Counted from the first letter of the stretch, positions 32,384-40,870 are shown. The stretch: 47,749 nt of DNA from Fusobacteriota bacterium (GCA_023389595.1 JAEWEF010000019.1:1-47749); one strand, 5' to 3'. The notes: generated from the sequence alone by a model not told the origin. A program made the numbers and translations.

Positions 32384-34309
32384 TTATCTATTATTTATGT
32401 CTTTATTATTATCTGCATAGTTTTCAGATAATATTCCATGTTCTAATTCTAAATATTTATCTATAAATTTTTTTGCCATAGATCCAGCAACAGCTCCACC
32501 AGATCCAGCATTTTCTAAAAGACAAACAAAAACTATTTCTGGGTTTTCTACAGGAAAAAAACCGGCAACCCAAGCATGAGTTACTTTAGAAAACGAGTTT
32601 TGAGCTGAACCACTTTTTGCGGCAACAGAAACATTTTTGTTCCTCAAAATTTTTGTAGTTCCATTATCTTGATCCACAGTAGCCTTTAAAGCGTCTATTA
32701 TTATGTCATAAAATTCTTTTTTATATCCATGTACTTCATAAATGGGAGTTTTTAATTCCTGTTTATTTTTTTCTGTTTTATCAGCTATATACCTTACAAC
32801 ATGTGGCTCGTGAGCGTATCCTTTGTTAGCTATTAAAGTATACAAATTAGCAATTTGCATAGGAGTAACAAGTGTGTACCCTTGCCCTATTGACATGATT
32901 ATGGTATCACCCTTATACCAAGATGTTCCTATATGTTTTTTCTTCCATTCTGCATTAGGTATTATTCCCTTTTTTTCTCCAGGAACATCTATACCTGAAA
33001 TACTTCCGAGTTTGAAGTCTCTAGCCGCTTTAGCTATAGCTTCTGACCCTATTTGATCCGCAAGTCTGTAGTAATATGGGTTTGCAGATTCTACAAGAGA
33101 TTTTTTCATATCTACATATCCGTGCCCTCCAGCCTTCCATGCTCTCCATCTCCATTTACCAATTTGATAATATCCAGTATTATCTAGATATTTTTGTTTA
33201 GGATCAACTCCATTTTCTAAAAAAGCCATAGAAGAAACAACTTTAAAAACTGATCCAGGAGGATACTCTCCTGCTATTGTTTTATTTGTTAAAGTTTTTT
33301 TAGGGTCATTTAAAATAGCATTCCATAATTCAGATGAAATTTGAGAACTAAATGTATTTAAGGAATAAGTAGGATAGCTAACTATAGTTTTTATTAATCC
33401 ATTTTTAGGGTTTAAAGCTATGAAAGCTCCTGAGTTATTCCCATTTTTAAATTCATTTTCCATATATTTTTGTAATTCTATGTCTATACCAAGTATTAAA
33501 TCTTTTCCAGGAACTGGAGAAACATCTTGCAATATATTTGTAGATTGTATCTTATTTTGAGCATTAACTTCTATATATTTATAACCAGCTGTACCTCTCA
33601 ATATTTCATCATATTTTTTTTCTATACCAATTTTTCCTATATTATCTCTAGGAGAATAATTTTTATCTTTTAATCTTTCATACTCCTTATCTGAAATTTT
33701 TTTTACATATCCAATAGTATGAGAAGCAACATCATCATAAAGATATCTTCTCTTTGAATAAACTTGTACAGCTATCAATTCATCATCTTCGACTTTTTCC
33801 ATTAATTTATGTGCTATAGATTCATCCAAATCTTCAAAAATTACATTTTCTTTTATATAAGGAGATATTTCTCCGTATCTTATTCTTTTTTCTATCAATT
33901 CTTTGTCAAATCCAGTTAGATTATGTATATGTTCAATATTTTCTGGACTTGTATCTCGCTCTTTTTTGTATATTAATCTATATCCCATCCCATTTGTAGC
34001 AATTAAATTTCCATTGATATCATAAATATTTCCTCTTTCAGGTTCTATTCTAATATTTTTATACCTATTTTGTTCCGATAATGCTGCATATTTTTCATAA
34101 TTAAAAAATTGTAAATATGATAATCTAGCGATTAAAATGATAAATACTAAAACAACTATAGACAAAAACACAAAATCTCTAGCACCTATTTCAGCAGCGA
34201 AAAAATTCTGCATAGCATCTCTATTGGTGTTTGGAAGCTGTATATAATTTATATTATTTTGTTTAAATACTTTTTTTTCTTTTTTTTTACGAAAAAATTT
34301 CCCAAACAT
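32384..34309 (-). CDS. mrdA: Penicillin-binding protein 2 (elongation transpeptidase)
   Basis: Membrane-anchored class B PBP that crosslinks peptidoglycan during side-wall growth with RodA/MreBCD. One membrane anchor (about 45-68), a pedestal domain, and a transpeptidase domain with S-x-x-K in GSVFKVVSS, S-x-N in VESANPYY and KSG in AAKSGSAQNS. An in-frame ATG at 34327 falls inside the upstream gene without a ribosome site; the ATG at 34309, 11 nt after GAGGG, gives 641 aa. It follows an MreD-like gene at 4 bp, which supports PBP2 rather than the septal FtsI. Confidence 0.93.
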   Translation of the reverse strand: MFGKFFRKKKEKKVFKQNNINYIQLPNTNRDAMQNFFAAEIGARDFVFLSIVVLVFIILIARLSYLQFFNYEKYAALSEQNRYKNIRIEPERGNIYDINGNLIATNGMGYRLIYKKERDTSPENIEHIHNLTGFDKELIEKRIRYGEISPYIKENVIFEDLDESIAHKLMEKVEDDELIAVQVYSKRRYLYDDVASHTIGYVKKISDKEYERLKDKNYSPRDNIGKIGIEKKYDEILRGTAGYKYIEVNAQNKIQSTNILQDVSPVPGKDLILGIDIELQKYMENEFKNGNNSGAFIALNPKNGLIKTIVSYPTYSLNTFSSQISSELWNAILNDPKKTLTNKTIAGEYPPGSVFKVVSSMAFLENGVDPKQKYLDNTGYYQIGKWRWRAWKAGGHGYVDMKKSLVESANPYYYRLADQIGSEAIAKAARDFKLGSISGIDVPGEKKGIIPNAEWKKKHIGTSWYKGDTIIMSIGQGYTLVTPMQIANLYTLIANKGYAHEPHVVRYIADKTEKNKQELKTPIYEVHGYKKEFYDIIIDALKATVDQDNGTTKILRNKNVSVAAKSGSAQNSFSKVTHAWVAGFFPVENPEIVFVCLLENAGSGGAVAGSMAKKFIDKYLELEHGILSENYADNNKDINNR

Positions 34310-34313
34310 TATT

Positions 34314-34721
34314 TTAATTTCCCTCATCAGATAATTTTGTATAAATAATATTCAATATAAAAAATGCTACTAAATGTACAAGTAAATAACTTATTCCAAA
34401 TTTAAAATGCAATAAAATTACATAAAATAAAAGTTGTGCAAAAGTAAACATATAAATTCTTGATAATCCGCTATCAGTATTTATATGTAAATAGTGTATC
34501 GATAAATAATATAGAGCAAGAATAAATGCATTAAATAAATACATATGAGTATTAGCAGATACCAAAAAGTAAATTACAAATATCAAAATCCATTTGTATA
34601 GGTATTTAACTCCAAATAAAAAAGCTAAAAATGGTAGAGAAATTAAAAAAGATTTCATTCCCATAAAAATACTATTTTCAATCAATATAGCTAAAATTGA
34701 AATAGAAATAGTTGCCCACAT
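34314..34721 (-). CDS. MreD-like small integral membrane protein
   Basis: A 135-aa protein made almost wholly of membrane segments, four to five of them (about 3-18, 25-57, 60-76, 88-108 and 112-128). Sequence marks are few, as is usual for MreD, so the call rests on length, topology and its place directly before mrdA, where mreD lies in many genomes. MreD is a rod-complex membrane protein. There is no mreB or mreC in the window. It starts behind TGGAG, 19 bp after the LytR_C gene. Confidence 0.6.
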   Translation of the reverse strand: MWATISISILAILIENSIFMGMKSFLISLPFLAFLFGVKYLYKWILIFVIYFLVSANTHMYLFNAFILALYYLSIHYLHINTDSGLSRIYMFTFAQLLFYVILLHFKFGISYLLVHLVAFFILNIIYTKLSDEGN

Positions 34722-34740
34722 AATAACTCCATTTTAATTT

Positions 34741-35727
34741 TTAATCTAAATAAACTTCAATTTTGTCCTTAAGATCTTCTTTTTCTAGTAAATTTGTAAC
34801 GTTTAGTTTTTTCGATATTTTATAAGCCGTATAATAATCTTCTGGAGAATAGAATACCGCATCTTTAGTAATATCTTCTCCACTTTTTGATGTTTTTATA
34901 TTTTTATATCCAGCTTTTCTTAAAATATCTATCTCATCTTTAGAATCTTCCTTAGAAAAAATCTCTATAGAAGTATTTATTTTTTCTTCTTTACCAAGTA
35001 CTATTACTAAGTTTGCTAATGTAGGTATGCTAGATGATTTCTTAATTTTGAAATATTTTTCTGGTAATATTTCTATTATATCTTCAACTTTACTTTTAGA
35101 AATATCATTAACTATAATATAACTTTCTTGCTGTTCAGTTTCATAATTTGCTGCGTTATATTTCATCCCAAATTTTTCTTTTATCATTTCTCCAGTTTTT
35201 CTTGCATATCCACCTTTTCCATTAGCATTCAAAACGTCGACTAATATATTTTCATTTAAGACGTTTGTATCGACTGTCTTGTTATACATCTCATCAAATA
35301 AACTATTAACACTAGATGTTAAAATATGTCTTTTATTACCTATATTGATTTCAGGAATATTTTTCATATTTTGAAAATTATTTTCTAATTCATCGTTACC
35401 AGCAACAATATATTTTTCTAATTTTTCAGGTAAAACCGAATTAATTTTTTCTAGTACTTTTTCATAATTTTTTGTATCAACTAGATCTCCTATAGTTTCT
35501 TCATTATTAATACTAATTTCTTTAGGAATTTTTACAGAAAGTTTGTCTTCGTAAACTGCAAATAAATTATTTTTCCCTATTACCAAAGCTCTATCTTTGT
35601 CGCTAATACTTACTTTAGAAGGAACAAAATTTAAAAATAATAAAACTAATAAAATTATTATTAGAGCTATTACTATAATTGGTGTTATTCCAGTTTTTCT
35701 CTTACTTCTTGAATTTACTTTTTTCAT
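34741..35727 (-). CDS. LytR C-terminal-domain (LytR_C) membrane protein
   Basis: A 328-aa protein with a basic N-terminus, one membrane segment (about 15-34, ITPIIVIALIIILLVLLFL) and an outside part. Residues about 160-245 (ILVDVLNANGKGGYARKTGE, then IPTLANLVIVLGKE) match the LytR_C domain, found at the end of some LytR-CpsA-Psr proteins and alone in others. The LCP catalytic core itself is not recognisable in the N-terminal part, so this is not a glycopolymer ligase in its own right as far as I can see. Its place before mreD-like and mrdA suggests a cell-envelope role. Confidence 0.72.
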   Translation of the reverse strand: MKKVNSRSKRKTGITPIIVIALIIILLVLLFLNFVPSKVSISDKDRALVIGKNNLFAVYEDKLSVKIPKEISINNEETIGDLVDTKNYEKVLEKINSVLPEKLEKYIVAGNDELENNFQNMKNIPEINIGNKRHILTSSVNSLFDEMYNKTVDTNVLNENILVDVLNANGKGGYARKTGEMIKEKFGMKYNAANYETEQQESYIIVNDISKSKVEDIIEILPEKYFKIKKSSSIPTLANLVIVLGKEEKINTSIEIFSKEDSKDEIDILRKAGYKNIKTSKSGEDITKDAVFYSPEDYYTAYKISKKLNVTNLLEKEDLKDKIEVYLD

Positions 35728-35738
35728 AATTTCTCCTT

Positions 35739-37037
35739 TTAATAAGTTGATAGTTCTCCATTTTCTATCGATAGAGGAGTCACATCAACTATATCATTAA
35801 TTTTTATTTTTTTATTTTTTATACATACTCTCATATAATTTTCACTATAACCAAAATATTCTCCGTTTTTCTCTTCCTCAATTAGAACAGATAGATTTTT
35901 GTTTAAATATTTTTCTCTGGATTCAAAATACATTTCTTTTTTTAATTTATCTAAAATATTCACTCTTTCTTTTTTGGTTACAGAATCAACCTTATTTTTC
36001 ATTTTAGAGGCTCTTGTTCCTTCTCTATCAGAGTAAGGAAAAATATGTATATTAGAAAATTCTATTTCTTTTATAACTTTGTAAGTATTATAAAACATTT
36101 CCTCTGTTTCTCCTGGAAAACCTACTATAACATCGGCTGTGTATTCCATATTTTTAACTGATTTTTTCAGTTTTATTAAACTGTCTCTTATCAATTGAGA
36201 TCCATATTTTCTATTCATCATTTTAAGCACTTCATCATCGCAAGATTGTAAAGATATATGAAGATGAGGCATTAATTTTTTGTTTTGTTGAAATAAATTT
36301 ATAAATTCATCTGAAATTTTATCAGGATAAATAGATCCTATTCTAATTCTTTCTATTCCATTAATTTTTAAAATATCTCTCAGTAAATCTTCAAACGTAA
36401 TTTTATCTTCTAAATCTTCTCCGTATGAACTCAAATTAATTCCTATGAGTATTATCTCTTTGAACCCTTCTTCGGATAATTTTTCAATTTCTTTTATGAT
36501 ATTTTCTCTTTTTCTAGATCGGCTTCTTCCTCTTGCAAAAGGTATTTTACAATAAGAACAAAACAGATTGCACCCGTCTTGAATTTTTACGTATGCTCTT
36601 GTCATCTCTCTTAAAGTTGCAAATTCATATTCTTTATACTCTTTTTCATCAAATATATTTCCATTTTTTATTTTTTCAGCATCAATTTTTTCTATTGCAT
36701 CTAAAAAATTTACTATGCTACTTTTATCTTTGTTACCTATAACAAAATCTACTTCCTTTATCTCTAGTATTTCTTTGCTATTAGTTTGAGCGTAGCAACC
36801 CGTTATAATAACTTTTGAATTCGGATTATTTTTTTTTGCTCTCCGCAAAATATTTCTAGTTTTTCTATCAGCTATGCTAGTAACAGTACAAGAATTAACT
36901 ATGTAAATATCAGATTTTTCTTCGAAATTTACTTCAGTATAACCTCTATTTATCAACTGATTTTTAATGCTTTCAGTTTCATACTGATTAACTTTACACC
37001 CAAGAGTATAAAAAGCAACTTTTTTATTGAAATTCAT
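35739..37037 (-). CDS. mtaB: tRNA t6A37 methylthiotransferase
   Basis: Radical-SAM enzyme that turns t6A37 into ms2t6A in tRNAs reading ANN codons. The N-terminal FYTLGCKVNQYETESIKNQL is the MtaB/YqeV hallmark, against YGCQMN in MiaB. Cluster cysteines are in LGCKVN, NSCTVTS and TGCYAQ; the radical-SAM motif is CNLFCSYCKIPFARGRSRSR. A C-terminal TRAM domain is present. At 432 aa it is normal. Its start overlaps the end of rsmE by 14 bp. Together with miaB it means two methylthio modifications of A37 are made in this organism. Confidence 0.94.
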   Translation of the reverse strand: MNFNKKVAFYTLGCKVNQYETESIKNQLINRGYTEVNFEEKSDIYIVNSCTVTSIADRKTRNILRRAKKNNPNSKVIITGCYAQTNSKEILEIKEVDFVIGNKDKSSIVNFLDAIEKIDAEKIKNGNIFDEKEYKEYEFATLREMTRAYVKIQDGCNLFCSYCKIPFARGRSRSRKRENIIKEIEKLSEEGFKEIILIGINLSSYGEDLEDKITFEDLLRDILKINGIERIRIGSIYPDKISDEFINLFQQNKKLMPHLHISLQSCDDEVLKMMNRKYGSQLIRDSLIKLKKSVKNMEYTADVIVGFPGETEEMFYNTYKVIKEIEFSNIHIFPYSDREGTRASKMKNKVDSVTKKERVNILDKLKKEMYFESREKYLNKNLSVLIEEEKNGEYFGYSENYMRVCIKNKKIKINDIVDVTPLSIENGELSTY

Positions 37038-37731
37038 TCACCAATACTCCTCCTGTAACAATGGCTGCCGTTTCCGCTCTAAGTATCCTCTTTCCTAAAG
37101 TAACTATAAAAGCTCCTTTAGTTTTTAAAAATTCTACTTCATCAGTTTCAAAACCGCCTTCTGGACCTATGATATATAAAATTTTTTTTACATCTTTGAT
37201 TTCTTTAATTAAATTTTTAAGCGTAAAATTATCTGCACACTCATATGGCACTACTATATGGGAATACTCACTAAAATTTATTTTATCTAAACTGATAACA
37301 TCAGTTATCTTCATAGGATTAACCCCACGACATTGTTTCATAGTTTCGTTCACTATTTTATCCCATCTTTCCTTTTTTTTATCCAGCTTAACTACACATC
37401 TCTTAGTTGATATTGGGATAAAATTTTTAATGCCAATCTCAGCCAGTTTTTGTATGCATATATCCATTTTGTCATTTTTAATTAAAGATATAGCTGCATC
37501 TATGTCAATTTCAAGAGAAAAACTATCTTCATTTTTTTCAAGTACATCAACTTCTATAAAATCATTTTCTATTTTGCATATGCAAGAAATGTATTCAAAT
37601 TTCCCATCAACAACTCTTATTTTATCTCCTACCTTTAATCTAAAAACGTTTTTAAGATGATTTATATCAGATTTATTTGAAATAATAATTTTGTCTGTAT
37701 ATTTTTTTTCTTCTACAACAACGCTTATCAA
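37024..37731 (-). CDS. rsmE: 16S rRNA m3U1498 methyltransferase RsmE
   Basis: SPOUT-class methyltransferase for U1498 of 16S rRNA. It has an N-terminal PUA-like domain (HLKNVFRLKVGDKIRVVDG) and the C-terminal knot with IIGPEGGFETDEVEFLK and LGKRILRAETAAI, both diagnostic. At 235 aa it is the normal length. The start codon is TTG at 37731, 8 nt after GAGGAG; no ATG is available that keeps the N-terminus. It begins 11 bp after the Rrf2 gene and overlaps mtaB. Confidence 0.95.
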   Translation of the reverse strand: MISVVVEEKKYTDKIIISNKSDINHLKNVFRLKVGDKIRVVDGKFEYISCICKIENDFIEVDVLEKNEDSFSLEIDIDAAISLIKNDKMDICIQKLAEIGIKNFIPISTKRCVVKLDKKKERWDKIVNETMKQCRGVNPMKITDVISLDKINFSEYSHIVVPYECADNFTLKNLIKEIKDVKKILYIIGPEGGFETDEVEFLKTKGAFIVTLGKRILRAETAAIVTGGVLVNEFQ

Positions 37732-37742
37732 TTTTTTTCTCC

Positions 37743-38168
37743 TCAGATTAAATTACCATTATTTATAAAATCTCTTAAAGTTGTTTCTTTCAGAATTTTT
37801 GTCAACGCATTGTCAAGTTTGCTCCATATACATTTTGTTCCACATATTTCTACTTCTCCACAATGCTTTCTTATGTCTGCAGGTTCGTTGCAATCTATAA
37901 CTTTTATTTCTTCATCTAATATTACAAATATTCTATGTAAGTCTATTTCTTCGGCAGGAATTGCAAGTCTGTAGCCTCCGCTAGGCCCTCTTTTCCCTTC
38001 GATTATATTTTCATTTTTAAGTTTGAATAAAATTTGTTCAAGATACTGAACAGAAATATTCTGAGATTCAGAAATTTCTTTTATTCTTACTAATTTTCCA
38101 TCAGATGTATTTTCTGATATATATGCTAAAGCTTTTAATCCATATCTAACCTTAGTATTTATCTTCAT
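37743..38168 (-). CDS. Rrf2-family transcriptional regulator (IscR-like)
   Basis: A 141-aa winged-helix regulator. The N-terminal KVRYGLKALAYI, the recognition region SVQYLEQILFKLKNENIIEG and GKRGPSGGYRLA are family marks. It has four cysteines, C93, C103, C109 and C113, in the region where IscR holds a [2Fe-2S] cluster (C92, C98, C104), so an Fe-S or thiol-sensing role is likely. It sits in the long run between ruvB and rsmE and not next to iscS-iscU. The dyad in the iscS promoter (2177-2189) is a candidate target, by inference only. Confidence 0.88.
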   Translation of the reverse strand: MKINTKVRYGLKALAYISENTSDGKLVRIKEISESQNISVQYLEQILFKLKNENIIEGKRGPSGGYRLAIPAEEIDLHRIFVILDEEIKVIDCNEPADIRKHCGEVEICGTKCIWSKLDNALTKILKETTLRDFINNGNLI

Positions 38169-38189
38169 ATTTATCTACCTTCCTGATAT

Positions 38190-39176
38190 TCACATTTTTT
38201 TAAAATGTTCGTAAGCCTTAGTAGTAACAACTCTTCCTCTATTAGTTCTTTTAATAAATCCCATTTTTATCAAATAAGGTTCGTAAACTTCTTCAATAGT
38301 TTTCTTATCCTCTCCCAGAAGAAGTGAAAGAGTTTCTATTCCTACGGGACCTCCTGCATAATTATCTATTATAGAACAAACTATATTTCTATCAAGTTCA
38401 TCTAAACCTTGAGAATCTATTCCTAGAAGTTCTAAAGCCTTAATTGTAACTTTTTTATCTATCGTTCCGTTATATTTTATTTCTGAATAATCTCTAACTC
38501 TTTTAAGTAATCTATTTGCTATTCTTGGTGTTCCTCTGCTACATTTAGAAATTTCATCAGCTCCATCTTCCTCCATTTTTACATTTAAAATTTTAGCCCC
38601 TCTTTTTAATATATCTTTTATTTCACCTAAAGAATAATATTCCATTTTGTGAGAAATTCCAAATCTATCTCTGAGAGGCGAACTTATTAGACCAGCCCTT
38701 GTTGTAGCTCCTATCAAAGTAAAAGGAGGTAACTCTATTCTTATAGATCTGGCAGATGGTCCTTTTCCTATAATTATATCTAATTCTCCATCTTCCATAG
38801 CTGGATAAAGCATTTCTTCCACAGCTGTACTCAATCTATGGATTTCATCTATAAATAATATATCGTTAGCTTCTAATGATGTAAGTATAGACGCTAAATC
38901 TCCAGCTTTATCAAGTATGGGACCAGAAGTAATTTTTAAATTGCAATTCATTTCGTTTGCTATAACTCCAGCCAGTGTAGTTTTTCCAAGTCCAGGAGGT
39001 CCATATAAAAGTATATGTTCGACAGGTGATTTTCTTTTTTGAGCTGCTTTGATACAAATAGAAATTTTTTCTTTTAACTTTTCCTGACCTATATATTCTT
39101 TAAAAAACTTAGGTCTTAAACTTTTTTGGATTTCAATTTCATTTTCAAGTTCTATATCCGTCAACACTCTTTCCAC
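38190..39176 (-). CDS. ruvB: Holliday junction branch-migration helicase RuvB
   Basis: AAA+ motor that moves Holliday junctions with RuvA. Walker A GPPGLGKTTLAGVIANE, Walker B LFIDEIHRLS, sensor 1 (FTLIGATTRAGLIS), the arginine finger region PLRDRFGI and the C-terminal winged helix with RTNRGRVVTTKA are intact; 328 aa is standard. The start codon is GTG at 39176, 6 nt after AAGGAG. No ruvA or ruvC is nearby. It lies between a DUF445 gene and the Rrf2 gene. Confidence 0.97.
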   Translation of the reverse strand: MERVLTDIELENEIEIQKSLRPKFFKEYIGQEKLKEKISICIKAAQKRKSPVEHILLYGPPGLGKTTLAGVIANEMNCNLKITSGPILDKAGDLASILTSLEANDILFIDEIHRLSTAVEEMLYPAMEDGELDIIIGKGPSARSIRIELPPFTLIGATTRAGLISSPLRDRFGISHKMEYYSLGEIKDILKRGAKILNVKMEEDGADEISKCSRGTPRIANRLLKRVRDYSEIKYNGTIDKKVTIKALELLGIDSQGLDELDRNIVCSIIDNYAGGPVGIETLSLLLGEDKKTIEEVYEPYLIKMGFIKRTNRGRVVTTKAYEHFKKM

Positions 39177-39185
39177 AATGACTCC

Positions 39186-39782
39186 TTAAACAAATCTAAA
39201 AACAAGATATTGAGCTATACCTATTAAACCACCAAGTATCGCTCCAATTATTTCTATGTGTTTCATCTCTTTTTTTGTTAATCCAAAAACTACTTTTTCT
39301 AATTTATCGAACGAAAAAGATTCGACTTTATTTCTAACTATTTCTCCAAAATCAACTTTCTCTTCCAAATAACCAGATATAAACTGTATAAAGCTATCTT
39401 TATTTTCAAGTAAAGATGTTTTTATAATATTTTTGACTCTATCTATCATACTATCAGTTAAAAAAATACTTAATTTAGGAAAAGATTTTAATATAGATTC
39501 TTTTAGTTTTTTTTCTAAAGCGGAATCTACAAAATCTTCTAAAGCAGAATCTAGTTCATCATCTTTTAAATTAGTTATGATATCTTTAATAGAAATTAAT
39601 TCATTTTCTACTATTTCTGCAATTGCTGTAGCTATTTCTTTTTGTCTTTTTGGTATAAGTCCTTGTATTTTTATGATTTTTAAATCTATTTCTCTTCTAG
39701 GTCTAAAAAGCATTTTTATAGCTATGTAGTTAGTCACCCAACCTATAAAGGCTCCTAACAATACCACAATAAATATTTCCAC
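39186..39782 (-). CDS. DUF445-family membrane protein
   Basis: A 198-aa protein with a membrane segment at each end (about 3-18 and 178-196) and a charged helical middle, the layout of the small DUF445 (YheB-like) members. The N-terminal GAFIGWVTNYIAIKMLFRPR is the family hallmark and is well kept, followed by GLIPKRQKEIATAIAEIVEN. Function unestablished. The start is GTG at 39782 after AAGGGG. It is the first gene of the 20-kb - strand run. Confidence 0.88.
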   Translation of the reverse strand: MEIFIVVLLGAFIGWVTNYIAIKMLFRPRREIDLKIIKIQGLIPKRQKEIATAIAEIVENELISIKDIITNLKDDELDSALEDFVDSALEKKLKESILKSFPKLSIFLTDSMIDRVKNIIKTSLLENKDSFIQFISGYLEEKVDFGEIVRNKVESFSFDKLEKVVFGLTKKEMKHIEIIGAILGGLIGIAQYLVFRFV

Positions 39783-39827
39783 TAAATTACCCCTTAAAAA
39801 TTTATAGTCAATAAAATTCTATTTTAT

Positions 39828-39836
39828 ATTTTACCA
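39828..39836 (-). promoter_or_regulatory. Candidate extended -10 for the 20-kb - strand array
   Basis: On the - strand TGGTAAAAT, TG-n-TAAAAT, about 46 bp before the GTG start of the DUF445 gene. There is no clear -35. It is the only reasonable promoter I see at the head of the run. Confidence 0.3.
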
Positions 39837-40067
39837 TAAAATTTAATATTTAACTATATTTAATAGTATTTTTTATTAATTTTATAAAAAATTTTTTTGT
39901 TTTTATTTTCTGTATTTTTTGTAAAATTTTTTTTCGAATTGTTTTAAAATTTTTCGTTTTTTTTTATTATTTTTTGTGGAGATATTCATTTTTTAAAAAA
40001 ATTTTTTTGTTTTTTAAATATAATTTTTGAAATTTAATAATATATAATATACACATCTTAAAAAATA

Positions 40068-40076
40068 TGATATAAA
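40068..40076 (+). promoter_or_regulatory. Candidate extended -10 for the 96-aa unknown gene
   Basis: TGATATAAA, 34 bp before the ATG at 40111 and one base from the TGATATAAT elements of iscS, the D-Ala-D-Ala carboxypeptidase and miaB. An alternative TATAAT lies at 40043-40048. Confidence 0.45.
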
Positions 40077-40110
40077 ATTATTATATAAAATTTATAGTTA
40101 GGAGATTAAT

Positions 40111-40401
40111 ATGAGACCTGAAGTTAGAGATGCAATAAATAACATCAACAGAATGATACAAGAAACAAAATTTATCAACGTAAGTGATAACACCGATAAC
40201 ATAGTTAAAAGAACGCTTGGAAATCTTGATGAGGCAACAAGAAACGAAGTTTGGGAACATCTTCAATTAATAATAAAAGAGATTTCTAAAGTTCATAACG
40301 CTGGTACTGAAAATGAATTTTTAGAAAAATATTATTATTTGAGTGAAAAAGAATATACTGATATGGATGAGTTCAAAAGCGATTTTATGATTTTTGATTA
40401 A
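40111..40401 (+). CDS. Small helical protein of unknown function
   Basis: I do not recognise it. It has 96 residues, no signal or membrane segment, and looks all-helical and acidic, so cytoplasmic. Recognisable stretches are RPEVRDAINNINRMIQETKF at the start and TRNEVWEHLQLIIKEISKVH in the middle. The ATG follows TTAGGAG at good spacing. It stands alone between an extremely A/T-rich region and the rpsT promoter, with no clear terminator after it, so it may read into rpsT. Length, ribosome site and even codon use argue that it is real. Confidence 0.7.
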   Translation: MRPEVRDAINNINRMIQETKFINVSDNTDNIVKRTLGNLDEATRNEVWEHLQLIIKEISKVHNAGTENEFLEKYYYLSEKEYTDMDEFKSDFMIFD

Positions 40402-40409
40402 TTTTACAG

Positions 40410-40437
40410 TTGCTTTTTAAAAAAAATATGCTATAAT
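40410..40437 (+). promoter_or_regulatory. rpsT promoter
   Basis: TTGCTT (40410-40415), 16 bp, TATAAT (40432-40437) with an extended TG at 40429-40430 (TGCTATAAT). It lies about 97 bp before the start codon, leaving a long leader. Confidence 0.7.
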
Positions 40438-40534
40438 TTAAGAGGTCCATTGTAAAAATATGTGTCTCTTTTGTAGCTTATTTTAATAAGTATATTTAAT
40501 TTTCATTTAAGATAAAACTTGGAGGTTTTTTTAG
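40438..40534 (+). promoter_or_regulatory. Structured leader of rpsT
   Basis: About 90 nt of untranslated leader with two possible hairpins: AAGAG (40440-40444) with CTCTT (40466-40470), and CTTAT (40477-40481) with ATAAG (40486-40490). Ribosomal protein genes often control themselves through such leaders; for S20 this is known in E. coli at the level of translation, but a similar fold here is only inference. Confidence 0.35.
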
Positions 40535-40795
40535 ATGGCAAATTCAAGATCAGCTAAAAAGAGAGTATTAGTAGCAGAAAGAAACAGAGTTAGAAATCAA
40601 GCAATTAAAACTAGAGTTAAAACTATGATTAAAAAAGTTTTAGTTGCAGTTGAACAAAAAGAGATAGAATTAGCAAAAGAAGCTTTATCTGTTGCATATA
40701 AAGAATTAGATAAAGCAGTTACAAAAGGTGTTATTAAAAAGAACACTGCTTCTAGAAAAAAATCTAGATTAACTTTAAAAGTAAATTCTCTTTAA
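40535..40795 (+). CDS. rpsT: 30S ribosomal protein S20
   Basis: Primary 16S rRNA-binding protein of the small subunit. The 86-aa sequence starts ANSRSAKKRVLVAERNRVRN and ends KKNTASRKKSRLTLKVNSL, the conserved S20 pattern, and is highly basic. The ATG follows TTGGAGG. It is a single-gene unit with its own promoter, a leader of about 90 nt and a strong terminator. Confidence 0.98.
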   Translation: MANSRSAKKRVLVAERNRVRNQAIKTRVKTMIKKVLVAVEQKEIELAKEALSVAYKELDKAVTKGVIKKNTASRKKSRLTLKVNSL

Positions 40796-40801
40796 AACTC
40801 T

Positions 40802-40833
40802 AAAGCACTGTTGTAAAAGACAGTGCTTTTTTA
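40802..40833 (+). terminator. Intrinsic terminator after rpsT
   Basis: AAAGCACTGT (40802-40811) and ACAGTGCTTT (40820-40829) with an 8-nt loop, then a T tract. It lies 6 bp after the rpsT stop. Confidence 0.93.
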
Positions 40834-40841
40834 TATATTTC

Positions 40842-40870
40842 TTGACATAGATATACTATATAACTATAAT
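40842..40870 (+). promoter_or_regulatory. Consensus promoter of coaX
   Basis: TTGACA (40842-40847), exactly 17 bp, TATAAT (40865-40870): a perfect primary-sigma promoter, 29 bp before the start codon. Its strength is surprising for a cofactor kinase. Confidence 0.88.

Larger units (their letters stand above)
39783..40110. other. 328-bp A/T-only-like intergenic region between divergent genes
   Basis: No gene is seen. 39841-40020 has only 17 G or C in 180 bases by hand count (about 9%), with long T tracts. The block AAAAAATTTTTTTGTTTTT occurs at 39886-39904 and again at 39996-40014, 110 bp apart. Phased A/T tracts of this kind bend DNA and can act as UP elements; candidate -10 elements for both directions lie at its edges. 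Confidence 0.7.

Noticed and set aside
37061..37660. 199-codon open frame on the + strand opposite rsmE
   Set aside because: Fully antisense to a well-supported gene, no ribosome site, and a composition (Ser/Ile/Phe-rich) typical of reversed A/T-rich coding sequence.
39903..39989. 28-codon Lys-rich open frame on the - strand (starts MNISTKNNKKKRK)
   Set aside because: No ribosome site before the ATG; poly-A sequence read as Lys codons gives such frames by chance.
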